Positions 48,277-60,738 of a stretch of DNA of 64,000 nucleotides are shown here, one piece after another. Source of the DNA: Daphnia pulex (lineage: Eukaryota > Arthropoda > Branchiopoda > Diplostraca > Daphniidae); the NCBI RefSeq assembly GCF_021134715.1, contig NC_060021.1, positions 6,473,501-6,537,500 of the forward strand, written 5' to 3'. Position 1 is the first letter of the stretch; each line of letters begins with the position of its first letter. A program made the translations under genes and the position numbers. Below the pieces are notes generated by a model. That model saw only the letters and a program-made list of their open reading frames with translations, searched no databases and had not been told where the DNA came from.

Positions 48277-51200
48277 TTCGAACACGTTGCGGAACTGATG
48301 ACCGGCATTGATGTAGGTGGCCATGCAGACGGCGTCTTCACAGTAGAGGACCAACGCTTGATGAAGTTGATCACGTTGATGAAGAGGTGGATGTCCCCCG
48401 AATAAGCAAAGTTGCCCACCATGGCTTCAAACATTTGTCGGATTAGTTTCACCCAGCTGAGCTTGTGCATGAAATCCCGAACGTACGCTGATGGATTGTG
48501 GATCTGGTTGGTCCGGTAGTCGACCAGGAAGTACTCGCGCTGTCTGTGCTCGTCGATAGAAAAGAAATCGAGCGATTCTTGCAATATCTGCGAAAATTGC
48601 GTGTCTTCCTGGATGGGGAACTGGGACGGAATGGCGCCGGAATCGGATTCGTTGGGCCCGTGAACCACAATCTTCTTGGCAGATGGAACGTTGGCCGTGA
48701 TCAGGATCGAAGCATCGCATTGCTCCTTGCGTAAAATCTGCTTGAGATCCTTAAACAACAAACCCTGAACACTTGGCGCCACCTATGAAACAAATTTCAA
48801 ATTCAATTTCTCCATTTCTACAACAATCGAGTCGTTTTATACGAATCTCACCATGGATAACAAGGATAAGGCATTGCCGACTAGATCCTGACTGCCCTCC
48901 ATCGGAGTCCGGACGTAGAACATGATGTAGCCGATGAGATAATTGTGTAGAGTGAAGGCCGTCTGTTGCGGCAGGTAGGCAACAAAGCGCAAAAGGCGGC
49001 GCAAAATAGCGAACATCTCGTCCTGTTTTTCACGAGTCAATCGTTCCAGGATGTGGCGCAGGAAAAGGGCAGTATCTTCCACCAAACACGAATGCAGTAC
49101 CTTATTTTTTTTTCAACAGAAAATTATTATTTTTATTTTCAAAATGATTTTTAAAACTGGCGGGCAATACCTGATTAGCCAAATCGCAGACGGCCACGCC
49201 ATCTGGCGTTAGAACGGAATCGTCCAAAAGGTCGACGATGGGGACGATAGCCGAGCACAAACACGACGGGAAAAGAAACTGAGCCGATTGTAAAGGCTGA
49301 CCAGAAGTCCGGCTTTGCTGTTGGGCTTCATCATCTGCTAAAATTTGTTTGGAAAACATTTTTCAAATTTTTAAAATGTTAATTTTTTTAAAAACGTGTT
49401 CAACTATTTACTACCATCGTCATGATCGTCTGCTCCGACGTGATGAAGCGCCGGTTCGTAAGACGCTTGGATCGTGACGGGAACGGCGCTAATGCGGAAA
49501 TTTTCCCGCTCGCTGCATTTGCGATCCTCTTCGTCTTTGAGAGCCGATTCGACCAGTTCAGTTTGTTGTTTCTTCCACGTCTTGGTGGCCGTCACCAGCG
49601 AGCGGTGCGTGTCTTGGTTGAGCGTGACTTCCTGGACTCTGGTGCGGACGTGTGGCATCCAGGGAGGATCGACCACCGGCAGAGATTCCACACCGATCCT
49701 GGGCGATGGCAAGGTGAACTCAATGGCATGTGGTGGCACTTTGAATGAGTGAGCAGCGCCTTCTTCCATCCGCGGCCAGACTTGATACCTCGACCGCCAT
49801 AAAACTTGAAATCTGATCATTAGGATAAAAAATTAAACGACTGTTACTAAACTTTCCTGATTTCGCCCTAATAAATAGACGTTACTTGAGAAGTGCTTTG
49901 AATCGTTCAATTGGATCTGGATGTCTCAAACTTCCGTTGAGTAGGAGGGTTATGGGTTCCGGACAGCGGACGGCCGACAGGATAAACATGGCGGCAGCCG
50001 CGGCAACCGTTTCCTTTTGGACGTCCAGGAGCAGTTCCCAGGCGATCGGGATAATGTCGAGAAATGCCTCGTCGTTCATGATGGTGGCACTTTTGATGGG
50101 AACCAATAGCGGAGCTTGGAAAAGATTCATCACCTGAGAAGAATCCAAAGGGAATTCATTCATAATTCATCTGGAATTGGCCGAAAATTTTCCAGTTGAT
50201 TTTATACCTGGAATTTGATGTATTTCACCATGGGGTGATCCTCCTTTTTCTTGGATTTATTCTCGTCGCCATCGCTTTCGTTGGGAAAGTGTTTGCTCTG
50301 GAGTCCCATGACTTTGTTGCGGTCCCATTGGTCGTGTTCGATTTGGTTGCGTGACAAGGTGGCCGATGAACTGTGGCAAGAACTCGCCTTTGACAGCAAA
50401 TCGTTGGTGGATCTGTCATTAACAATCCCGTCAATATTTCCCCCGCACGAATAAAATCTTTTGTGACAATCCCTCACCTTTCTTTCTTGTTGGCGACACT
50501 TTCTCTTCGCCTCAAAGGAGATCCTGGTCTGCTCTGGGCTCCTTTTGAGGCTTTTTCCTTTTTGTCGTGGTCCTTGTGATGTCGAGACTTTTTACTGAAA
50601 CTCAGAAATTCCACGACTTCCTGGTGTTGCGGCTCGTCGCCGTAAATCTTCCGGACGCTACTCAGCATCCGGCTGCAGGCCCGGCTCTGTCTGCGGAAGC
50701 ACCGGGGGTGGCACACGTGTTGATGTTGGCATTGGTAGTAGAACGAATTGGACAGCAACAAAACCGACTGGATGGAAAAGAAAGTTTTTAAAACTCACGG
50801 AACAAGTTCACATTAAACTTATGGAAATCCATTTTACTCGGAGCCAAGGCATTCCACGAGTAGAGATTCCTTCCTCGATGTCGGCTGCACCGTCGCTGGG
50901 ACTTTCGTGTTGGCCGTCGTCGCTGAGGATTCCGGGACTCTCTTCCCCCGAGATGTCGTGATCCATCGGTACGTCCGAGATGTCACTACGATCCGATATC
51001 GACGAGACTTTTCGCTTCGAGCGGATCGAATCCGATCGCTTGATGGATTCGGCGTCGGATTGGTCGCCACCGCGGCGGGACTCGCGATGACTCCGTCTCA
51101 GTTTCAAACTCCTACTCCTCCGCTTGAAAGATCCCGTGTTGCTCATGGTGCTCCGTCGGAGTAGATACGGCCGTCCTTGAGCCAGCCGTCGGTTGCGTTT

Positions 51201-53955
51201 CTCTTCCATCGCATCATCCCCTGGAAATTGGTCTAGGTTTTACAAAACTGCTGTAACAAATTCAGGAAATGAAATGACAAACCTGAAACGTGAGGGTCGT
51301 GTTGCTGCTGTCAAGCGATTCATCGTCTGGTTCGTGAAGGACGAAACTGATTTTGCGTTCCCCTGGAACTCCGCCAATTGAATGCCCGTCTCCGGTGATG
51401 GATTGGAGACTCTGAGCGGAATTCTGAGACTGGCCCATGGAAGACAGGGCCATACTCCAACGTCGTCCACCTGCTGGATTGCTGGCCGGCGTCGCGATGG
51501 AAGTGGTGGCCAAGGCTAACGATCCCGATCCTCCCGTTCCACCGGTTGAATGGTGAGTGAAAGATTCGCCACTGGAAATGACAACGGCACCGGAAGGAGC
51601 TCCGCCACTAGCCGGATTGCCGCCGCGTGTTTGCTCATTAAACGAAGAGCCGGAAGCGACAATGAGGCTACCGCCCGTGTTGTTTCCGCCGCCCGTTTTA
51701 CTGGTGGCGTCGTTGCTCCGCAGTGAAACGCGCGTGGAGCGGGGAAGGCGACGGTAGGAATCCCGCAGGAAAGCCGTGATTTCATAGAGGAGCATACAGG
51801 CAGCCAAACGTAATGGCCAGGGGAAGTCTCGCCCGGAAGGGTTAACACTCGCTACAATTTGAAAATGATAAAAAGACAATCAATTATGAATGACGAATAA
51901 TTTATTCAACGACAAAAAACTCAATTACCTTCAACTAGAAAGTCTTCATTCTCTTCGTCCTCGATGAGAATTCGTTGACGTTGTTCATCCATGGCGTGGG
52001 CGTCGTAGTCTTCGCAACAAAGCGCATCATCAATCAGAATTTCTTCCAACCGGACTCCGATTGCCTGTAAAACAATTTTGGGTGGGGGGGATTACAAATT
52101 GATTCGGGAGAAAAAATCCGAGTGGGCGGAATTAAGGGAAAACGAACCTCGGCCCAGGAGAAAAACATTCGACCACCCAATCGTTGGAGAATGTGCGTTC
52201 GCCTCTGCCCTGATGGAGTTCCACGGTTAGATAAAGGCCCCGACGGTCGATAGAACGGCAAATTCAACTTCATCCAAGACGGCCACTGTCCGCGGTTGCA
52301 GCGGTTGACAAAATGGGCGCACTCGAACAGAAAAGCGGCTCGAGCGATCACCGGACGGTGATTGTGGCTGCGTGCACAGAGAGGGAAAGAGAAAAACACA
52401 CACAAAAATCAATAAATGCAAATCAAAATCCTTTGCGTGGGAATTTTGTTTTTCCTACCAAATCGAGAACGGCAGCGATAAGGTTGGCATCGGGTATGGC
52501 CCCTGGTTGACAAGCTTCCAAAAGGAAACTCAATCGAAGCATTCCATCGTAAATGGCCGGCCCTGAAACCATTTTCCTTTCCCTGGGAATGACCACAAAC
52601 ATTTCTCTTCCATTTCCATCCATCTCGGGTGAATTCCGCCGACTCTGATCTTTTGAAAAGAAATCAAAAAAAGTCGTAAAAAAAGAAATGAAAAGGTATC
52701 GATTTCATTTTTTTCTTCTATTCAAACTCACCTGGTGTCGCTTCACGGCTGATGATTTGCCGTCGGCTCTTGCCAAAACCGATCCGCGTTAAATGATGTT
52801 CCACTCGCCGGCGGGCCTTTTGTAAGGTGACGCCCACATTACTACAAAGCGAATAATAACGTCATTAAAATGGCGACGGAGATGAAACGAAAAACAGAAA
52901 CGCGGACGAGAGACTCACTTGCTGCCCGTTCCTCTCTGCTGCAATTTCAACAAAGAAGGAGCTACGGCTTGGGCGACATCCAGCGGCTCTTCACCAGCCC
53001 CTTGGCTGTTGGGCCCTTGACACCGACGATCCTTGCGCATCCAACCAACTTTTCAAAATAAAAGAGAATAAATAACGCCAGTCACATAACAACTCGATTA
53101 TGATCTCTCTCTCTCTCACTCACCTATTCCGAGTTTTTGGGAACTCTTCCGGCTGCTACGGTTGCTGATGACAGGGAAGCGCTGCTTCACTTTGGGTTCC
53201 TTCTCCCTGAACCTCTGGGCAGAGAGGGCGAGTGCGTGAACCACCGAGCCTTTGCGTATCAAATTCCTTTCGTCACTCCAGCCATCCATTTCACTGTGTT
53301 AACCACCACCCATCAAAGACGAGCGTTAGTAAGTACTCGATCCACAATATCGCGTTACGGCACCACGGCCGCCGGGAAAATCAATAGGCTTTCAAGGAAA
53401 GAGAGAAAAAATACCCTCGAGTCAAGTACTTACCTCGCATTCTTTTTGCCCTTCCGGTTCTTTTCCGAAGTCGTTTCGTCCACGACGAAGAAAGTGACAG
53501 TCGTCTCCTGTCGATTGCAAACAATCCCTGGGGGGAAAAACAATTGAATTTTGGAATAAATTTGAATGAATTTCTCGGTTTCTTATACTTGAAATAGCCA
53601 CTGTTTTCGGGCGGAGTGTCTTGCGGTTGTTCCAACGTGCGGCCGAATCCAACAGTCCACTGAGCAACACCCGCCGGAAGATTCCGCCGTGGACGTCTTT
53701 GATGTAGGCCAGCAATTGGCGAACATCGCAATACAGCGCCTTAAACCAAATCAATTATTATGAAGCCAAACAATTTCGATGAAATGTATCAGGATCAAAA
53801 ACACTTACGACATTCTCGGATGACTTGAGGAATTTCAACGAGGCCGTGAGTCGGGTGACGAACGGTTTGAAGATGCAATTGATGACGTGTCCTTCGATGG
53901 TCCGAGGGGAACCGAAATTGGGCACGTAACTCGTTCCAGTTTGTTCGACTCCCAA
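48277..53955 (-). pseudogene. unc80: unc80 internal fragment, unit 3
   Basis: Copy of 27914-33592 at an offset of 20,363; all exon translations compared are the same, including the 3' damage (missing segment after YVRDF, frame break after NVINF). Because the defects are shared they arose before the array expanded. As in unit 2, it lacks the N-terminal and C-terminal thirds of UNC80. Confidence 0.88.
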
Positions 53956-54109
53956 ACGGGAGTCGTTCAGTAGTATAGTTCAGGATAATTCTCAAAACCG
54001 GAAGTACGCGTACGTACAAATAAAAACATGAACTTTACCACAAATTTGACGAGGATCACAAATATGTGGTTTTTTTGTGCTTCGAATGAATATTTACTGA
54101 ACTACTGAC

Positions 54110-55145
54110 TAGTGATGGCAACCTAGTTTTTTTTGAAAACTAGGTATTACTATTACTAAATACCTAGTATTTTAGAAAAAGTAGGTATTACTAGGTTATT
54201 ATACCTAGTATCAAAATAAATTCAACTAGGTATCGGGAAAAAAAACTAGGTTTTTACTATTACTAGGTATAAACTAGGTAACTAGGTAAAGTACCTAACT
54301 AGGTAAAAATACCTAGTTACCTAGTTACCTAGTTTGGATATTTCTCTGTTTATACTTCCAAATTACATAAAAAACACAAATACAACAACTTGCAACTGAA
54401 TTTTTTCTTTTTATTGCAATTTCTGTCCCGCTAAGATCAATGATAGGATAGAAAGGACTAACGACTAAGCGATAAGAACGGAAATTGAAAATTAGAGACT
54501 GAGAATTCAGATTCAGAAGTCAAAGTTTTTGTTGAATCGGCAAAGTGTTTGCGATTCTACCAAGACAGGGGAGACATTTCTTTTCTTGCCTTTGCAAGAA
54601 CGACCACTACACGAAAAAAGACGCTCTGCAGAGGCAGAAGTAGCTGGCATGACGAGATACTGCAAAGCAATCGGCGACAACTTAGGAAATCTCCCAGACT
54701 TTTCTCTCCAGAAAACGAAGGGGTCCACTTCCTCATGAAAATCTCCTTTGTTTAGTGTTTCAGTTTTAGTTTTTCAGTGATTCAGGATTTCAGTCTACCG
54801 TAAACCATACGTTTGACTTTGAATTCAAGAAACAATGGCTGCCGGCCGGGCCTGTGATTTCTGATGCCTGTCTAGTGTCTACCAGAAACGACCAGAAAGC
54901 AGAGAAGCTTACTACAATTAAATAAAAGCATAGTTGCCATTTATTTGACAATGCTGCAAAAAAATGGAAAATACCTAGGTAATTACCTAGGTAATCATTT
55001 TTCAAAAACTAGGTATTACTATTACTAGGTATACCTAGTAATAGATTTTTTCCCGAAAACTAGGTAAAAGTAGCTGAAAAAAAACTAGGTATTACTAGGT
55101 AACTAGGTAATACTAGGTATTACTAACCTAGTAATGCCACCACTA
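54110..55145 (-). mobile_element. hAT-type DNA transposon, deleted copy, 1,036 bp
   Basis: Terminal inverted repeats TAGTGATGGCA and TGCCACCACTA match at 10 of 11 positions. The element is flanked by an exact 8-bp duplication CTACTGAC (54102-54109 and 55146-55153), the size typical of hAT insertions. Units 1 and 2 have one CTACTGAC and no insert (GAACTACTGACTGAAATG), so this is a clean empty/filled-site comparison. Both subterminal zones are packed with CTAGGTA motifs in both orientations (54124-54333 and 54973-55131). A remnant of transposase lies inside. The insertion is 4 bases from the start codon of the small gene at 55158. Confidence 0.88.
54513..54728 (-). pseudogene. hAT transposase C-terminal (dimerisation) remnant
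   Basis: About 70 codons include LSPIALQYLVMPATSASAE followed by RLFS, the conserved hAT C-terminal dimerisation motif (family form: LA..YL..PATSA.SER.FS). The DDE-type catalytic part and the DNA-binding BED finger are missing, so this copy cannot move itself. Confidence 0.82.
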
Positions 55146-55157
55146 CTACTGACTGAA

Positions 55158-55498
55158 ATGAGAAAACCAGAAGTAGAAAAAAAATCAGTTATCGAAAATT
55201 TAACAGGTGAGCTTTGTTGCTGGAATAGTTATCGTCAGTTTTCACTAAATATTTCAACAAAATAACTGTCGATTAATGCTTAAAAAGATGTTCAAAGTAA
55301 CGGAAATTGACTGTTTTGACAGCTAAAATTATCGAAAAGCCATCTAGCGTTAGAAAAAAGAAACGCCCAAGTAAAACTTCGTTTGCGCGTAAGAAGGCCC
55401 TGAATTTGGAAAGTATTACACAGACAGAGTTTAACGCAACTAGACTATTATTAGATAACCTACGAAAAATAAGTCAATTGTTGGGTACCTGGGCATAA
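55158..55498 (+). CDS. Small basic protein, two exons (74 residues), unit 3
   Basis: Identical open frame to 33751-34091: exon 1 55158-55206, exon 2 55323-55498. The hAT element ends 12 bases before the ATG, counting its target duplication, so the upstream region of this copy is separated from the coding part by about 1 kb. Coding capacity is intact; expression may differ from unit 2. Confidence 0.45.
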
Positions 55499-56866
55499 TC
55501 CTGTGGTGAGTGACTGCAGGTGTGTAAGAGCGGACGGAGGTGATCACTGAAGTGGTCCAGAAACTCGCGAAGTCGCCAGTGAAGTCAAACAAATTGTGTT
55601 TAGAAGCAGTAAAGCTAGATGAGCATGCGTCACAAAGATAAGTGTGGAGAAGAATGTTGGTGGAAGTCCTTCTTCGGTCATGGACAAAGGTCAGCATTGG
55701 CACAAGAATGTCCGTGCCAGGACCACACCATTCCATAAAGAAACTGCGTGCTCTGTAAAAAAAAATGATACATTAATGAAAATATAACAATGAAAAAAGC
55801 AGATCAATCCTTACCTTTTCTAAGAAGCAAACTGAATTGTTATGATGAAAAAAACGTAAAAATGAAATTCACAGCAACCAACAGCATTACTCCAAATGTT
55901 GAGATACATCTCCTGATGCTAAAGAAAGTGTATGAATCATGAAGTATTGCAGTAGTGTGGTAATAGGTGGTATTGATGCTTACCCTTATCCTATGGGTGA
56001 TGAATTTAGCAAGGCATTTGACTTTCATCAAGCAGATCTGGTACCACGTTCATACAAATGGCAGGATATTCACTTCACATGCTTCATGTCTCTGAAACTC
56101 TAAGTGGGAATGGGACAAGGAAATTCTCATATTATTTTCAAATTTACACAAATTTACTTATCGAGAAATAAAACTTACCTATCCTTTAGCTGGGTTGCCT
56201 TCTAAACAGAAGTAAACAAATGAATGACAACAAACATGCTGTTGCAGGGCACGCCATCAAAAATTGCAAGATTCAGAAAAGATCCTATGGTTCACACGGA
56301 AGGATACCTATGTTATAAGAAAATATGAATTGTAATGGTCTAGTAGCAAAAAGACTACGAATTCGTAGTCTGTGGTAGCAGTAAAAATGGGGAAATACCT
56401 TATCTCGGCACATTTGTATTCCACTACCTGTGGGTATCAAACATTAGTTTTAGCCTTTAGGCTTCTGACAGCATGGGTCTATTGGATGGAAAGTGACTGA
56501 CAGTATGCATGTATGCATAATGCATCTAGAATTTGAAAGAAATAAGTTGGTACAGTATAAACAAAAGGAAGTCAGATACGAATCAGATACGAAGTTCAAT
56601 TTGGTAATTGAATCACAGGAATATAAGTATAAATAAGCTACAATTTGTTTCGGCCATTTTGGCTCGTTTAACGATGTAACAACAACAAGGGCAACACTAG
56701 CGACATCTGGTAATGAGTTTTTGAATCCTAAGTTGGTTGCTCAGTCACAGCTCAAATTATTGGAGTTCTATTGTCGCGTAGTATTGTCGGGTATTTTTGA
56801 TAAAATATTGGGGTTCTAGTGTGGTTGTTTTCGTTGAAGTTCCAACGACAAGTGGGGGCTTCGTAT
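55499..56866. other. Spacer of unknown content, unit 3
   Basis: Counterpart of 34092-35459 with no difference noticed. Palindrome at 56353-56370. No gene supported. Confidence 0.4.
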
Positions 56867-58117
56867 TTTTATGCTGCTGTGGTTGTGGTGTACGCTTCAG
56901 TTGTGTAGTAGGCCGGTTCAGAGTAGTAGGCAGGGGCAGCCGTTGTATAATAAGGAGCCTCGGTGTAGTAAACCGGATCAGCAGTTGTGTAGTAAGGAGC
57001 TTCAGTGTAGTAAGCTGGAGCAGCAGTGTAGCAGGAGCCTCAGTGTAGTATACAGGGGCGGCAGTTGTGGTGGTGTAGTAAGGAGCCTCGGTGTAGTAGA
57101 CCGGTGCAGCAGTGGTGTAATACGGAGCCTCGGTGTAAGCTGGAGGAGCATAGTAGCTTGGAGCAGCATAGGTTGTGGTATAAACTTCCATGGTATACTA
57201 GACCGGAGCAGGAGTAGTGAACCGGAGGAGCATAGTAGCTTGGAGCGGCGTAGGTTGTGGTGTAAACCTTGGTGGTGTAGTAACTGGGCTCGGTGTAATA
57301 GGCAGGAGCAGCTGTGGTGTAGTAAACTGTAGCAGGATTGGCGTAGTAGACTGGTTAAACATACGGCGCAACTGTGGTGTAGACCGGAGGCGAGTACTAG
57401 CTACGCGCGGCATATGCAACTGTGGTAGTATAGGTCTCAGTAGGGTAGTAAGCGTAGTAAACGACCACAGTTGTAGTGTACGGGGCAACAGTCGGGTATG
57501 ACTCCTAGAAACCACAGAATGTTTTAGCGACTTTAACACATTTATACTTATGATAACCTTACCTGGTAGTACGACGCCGGTGTCGTTGCTGGTGGACAAT
57601 AACAAGGAGTCGTAGCATAATATTCTGGAGCCTGAGGAGTCTGCCTTTTCTTCTGGGCATTATAACCATAATCAACCTGTAAATCCAAAACATTTGTTTA
57701 AGACAAAACTCTTGATTAGTTTCCGAACGGGGCTTACTGGGTAGTAGGAAGCAGGAAGTTGTGGTCGGTGGAGGAGAATAATACGTAGCCGACGTTGTGT
57801 AGTAGGATTCAGGTGCGGAGTCTAGACACTGCGGTTCATCTGATGACCATATGTCCATATCTACCCTATTTAGACATTTAATCGTTTTTCCACAACAGGA
57901 ATACTTGAAGTTTACTTAAATATGTCGGCACAGGTGTGGTGTAGTACTATGGTTCCTCGGTGTAGTATTTAAGAGCTTCTGTGTAGTGCTTTGAAGTATA
58001 GGTGTAATTGGCCGACGGTAGGGCATGTCTTTGCTTATGCCGTTGATCATTCATCTCCGGACCGAGTTCAGGCATAGAAGCTGATTGGGCATACGCAACC
58101 AGCGAGACCAAGATCAT
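56867..58117 (-). pseudogene. Tyr-rich repeat protein, A/B hybrid copy (C), decayed
   Basis: The left part matches copy A of unit 2; the right part matches copy B, with the switch between 57271 and 57328. At the right end this copy has an intact secretory start: ATG at 58117 reads MILVSLVAYAQSASMPELG, a likely signal peptide, whereas A and B carry 2 extra bases there. It still has the stop after YYTEEP, and an 8-bp insertion near 57847-57854 and a further change near 57822 that adds a stop in the next exon. It is therefore also a pseudogene. Confidence 0.6.
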
Positions 58118-58541
58118 GAAACAACATTCTAAAGAAACCTAAACAACCTGGTGAAATGAGCGAAAGTGAAAAGAAGAGGCTCTGAACAGAAGAAAAAAAA
58201 ACACAGGAAGAAGAGGAAGAGAAAACGTCATGTCGAAATAAAGGACGAAAAAAGTTGGAAGAAGAGCGGATGCTTGACTCCTTAAAAGTTAAAGTAAATG
58301 GCTGGGATTCCCCTTCACAAACACATTTGCAGCTGTTTTTTTTTTTTTAATTTCGTCCTTTCTCTAGAAAAATATATTCTCCATGCTGAGTAACCAAGCG
58401 TTCAGTTCAGACGGTAACAAAAGTACGGAAAATAACAAAAGGTAGAGTGTCGGGAATTTTTTCAAAAGTTTGGAATTTTGTAAATTAAAAAATAAAATAA
58501 AGTTGAAAAGATCGCGAAGAAAAAAAAAGCCATTTTTGGGG

Positions 58542-60431
58542 TTATACGGTGGGTTTGGACTTTGAACGTTTCTTTTTTCCTTTCTTGTTCGGCTCGGCGA
58601 GTTCCGAATCCAAGTCGGCAGACAACGATAGATTGACGTTCAAGGGATTCAGTTCCCGTTCTGAGAAAAAATACTTGCTTAATTCAGCATCTGGCAAATC
58701 GTTTTCATTCAAATCGGGCGCATCCAAGATCGCTTCTTCTTCCGCGGTTAGTTCTTCCGATAAAAAAATTGAAAAAATAAAAACATTATAACCAAGGCAT
58801 AGGATAAAAGAGACAATTTCAAAAAAGAGAAGTAAAAACAATATAAACCTCTTGGTATAACAGGTGCAGTGATGGGCTCATTGATCCTTGCCGTCTCTTC
58901 TTCCTGAAACAACGCCTCTATAGCAACATCTTTGAACTGCAAAATCCGTCCAAGGTATTTGGGTATGTCGTCCGTGCCTTTTCCCTCTTTCTCAATCCAT
59001 GTCATGTGTTGGAAGAGCGGTAACAATTCCTTCGAAATTTGCAAGACACTCCTTTTGATGTGTTTGGCAGTTACATCGCCGATGTCAAGGTAAGTTAACG
59101 TCAAATATTTCTGAAAATAGCCTGTCTTATTTGGTTCGATGAGTTCTTTGAATGGCACTTTGCTGTTAAAGTTCTTGTCATAATAATGACACGATTGCCA
59201 TGCTAAGAAACCTGCAGCGATCGTTATGATGCGACGGTCGAAACTTTGCTTGGTGCGCCGCTCGAAGACTGCAACGATGTTATCCGTGATGTTGTAGACC
59301 CGTTCAGATATTTCCACGGACGGTAGGAAAGGATCTTGTACTTTGAGTTTAGGAAGAACTGAACGGGCATGATGGAACACTACAGGGATTGAGCTTGAAC
59401 TTCCAGCTTCAGATGTTCTTGTTGATTCTAACGAGGGTTGAGGCAGTGCGGGGAAATTCCCTTTGAGGTGCCTTTCAACTTTTTTCAGAATTGCGCCAAG
59501 TTTGTACAGTGTGACTGGAGGGGAAACATTAAGAACAGGCAAGACTTGCTTGATGGAGATTGGCTGACACTTCCTTCGGTACACAAGAATGAAAACAGCA
59601 GCTGCCACTGCAGTAAGGTTGGTTCGCTCTTTGAGAAGCATGAAAGTTTCCATCATTTCCTTTTCTAGGTGGCCAGCACTAAATTCCCTGCAAAGTGTTT
59701 CAATGGCATCGACTCCAACTTCTCTTCCCAGGAAGATGGGAGTCTTAGGAGAGAAAACCTCCTTTCCTTCAACCCGTGCTCCAGAAATCACCACAGTTTT
59801 GGGCCTGAAAAAAATAAGTCAATTTAGTCATGAAAAATTTAAGGAAATGAGGGCTTTTACCTCTCTTCTTCTTCGGACTCTTCAGCAAATATAGCTGCCT
59901 CAGCTTTTCCTTTGTGATGTTTTGGAAGCTTTTTTCCTCCAACTTTCACTGGGAGTCCAACATCCAACTCAGCTTTTTTTCCCAGTGAGGTGGAAGCCTT
60001 GGGAGAGAAAACCTTTCCTTTTACTCGTGCTCCAGAAATTACCACAGTCTTGCACCTGAAAAAATAAGTAAATGTAGTTGTGTGATATTTTAGGAAATGA
60101 AGGTTTTTACCTCTCGTTATCTTCAGACTCTTCCAACTCTTCAGACTTTTCAAACTCTTCAGACACTTCTTCGTGATGGTTTGAAAGTGGAATCCTTGTT
60201 CCTCCAACATTCACTGCAAAGAGAGATAAACATCACAATCAATGTACCGGTAACACAGAACAATGAGAACAACAGGTTGTAGATAAATTGAAACATTCCG
60301 ATGCAAAACAACATAAACTAGCATGTAACCATGACGTAACATAGGAACAACAGGAACTGACTTGAACAGAAACAATACTCACTAGCTGGGAGGTTTCCAT
60401 CTTTCACTTTAGCTTTCTCAGAGTCGGACAT
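58542..60431 (-). CDS. BRF2-like protein, type B, only intact copy
   Basis: Five exons join in frame: 60431-60383, 60213-60111, 60055-59861, 59804-58849 and 58753-58542, giving 504 residues. It has a single module exon (VVISGARVKGKVFSPK) before the core, against two in type A. The core resembles BRF2 with two cyclin-like folds, FLAWQS in the second, and DLPDAELSKYFFS near the C-terminus. No zinc ribbon is visible. By eye the first half of the core is about two thirds identical to type A and the second half about 90%. It is the untruncated counterpart of the two B fragments at 26715 and 47078, and so marks the original right edge of the array. Role in Pol III initiation is inferred from the family. 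Confidence 0.72.
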
Positions 60432-60726
60432 TTTTCGTTTGTTCACAATAGAAAGACGAATGTGATTCTAATGGTCAAGAAATACAAGAGAGCTGCGTAG
60501 CTACTTGGAGACAAAACTGACAAATCGCAAAAAGTTGCTTTCTGTTCTATCTTCTTCTCAATTTCTTTACTCTAAAACACTCGCTTGCCTTTGATATCTC
60601 GATTTTTGACGTAAAAAGTATTTCTCTTTTCCCGATTCCGTTTTCTACTGACTGTTGTTTTTAACCTAACATTTTTTCATTTTGGATTTCATGTTTTCAT
60701 CCAAGACAGTTGGAAATAACAAATAA

Positions 60727-60738
60727 GGTATCGATACC
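60727..60738. promoter_or_regulatory. DRE-type palindrome upstream of BRF2-like B
   Basis: GGTATCGATACC about 300 bp upstream of the type B start, kept although the surrounding sequence has several substitutions relative to type A. Confidence 0.5.

Larger units (their letters stand above)
48277..59740. repeat. Tandem unit 3 (internal deletion, hAT insertion)
   Basis: Matches unit 2 from 27914 to about 35863 (offset 20,363, then 21,407 after the 1,044-bp hAT insertion with its target duplication), then jumps to B-type sequence. At 59740 it passes the point where the other units break (after CCCAGGAAGATGGG) and continues into the intact B-type gene. Confidence 0.88.

Noticed and set aside
54120-54335. 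CRISPR array or satellite based on the CTAGGTA repeats
   Set aside because: No regular spacing or spacers, a eukaryotic context, and the repeats lie within the ends of a hAT element.
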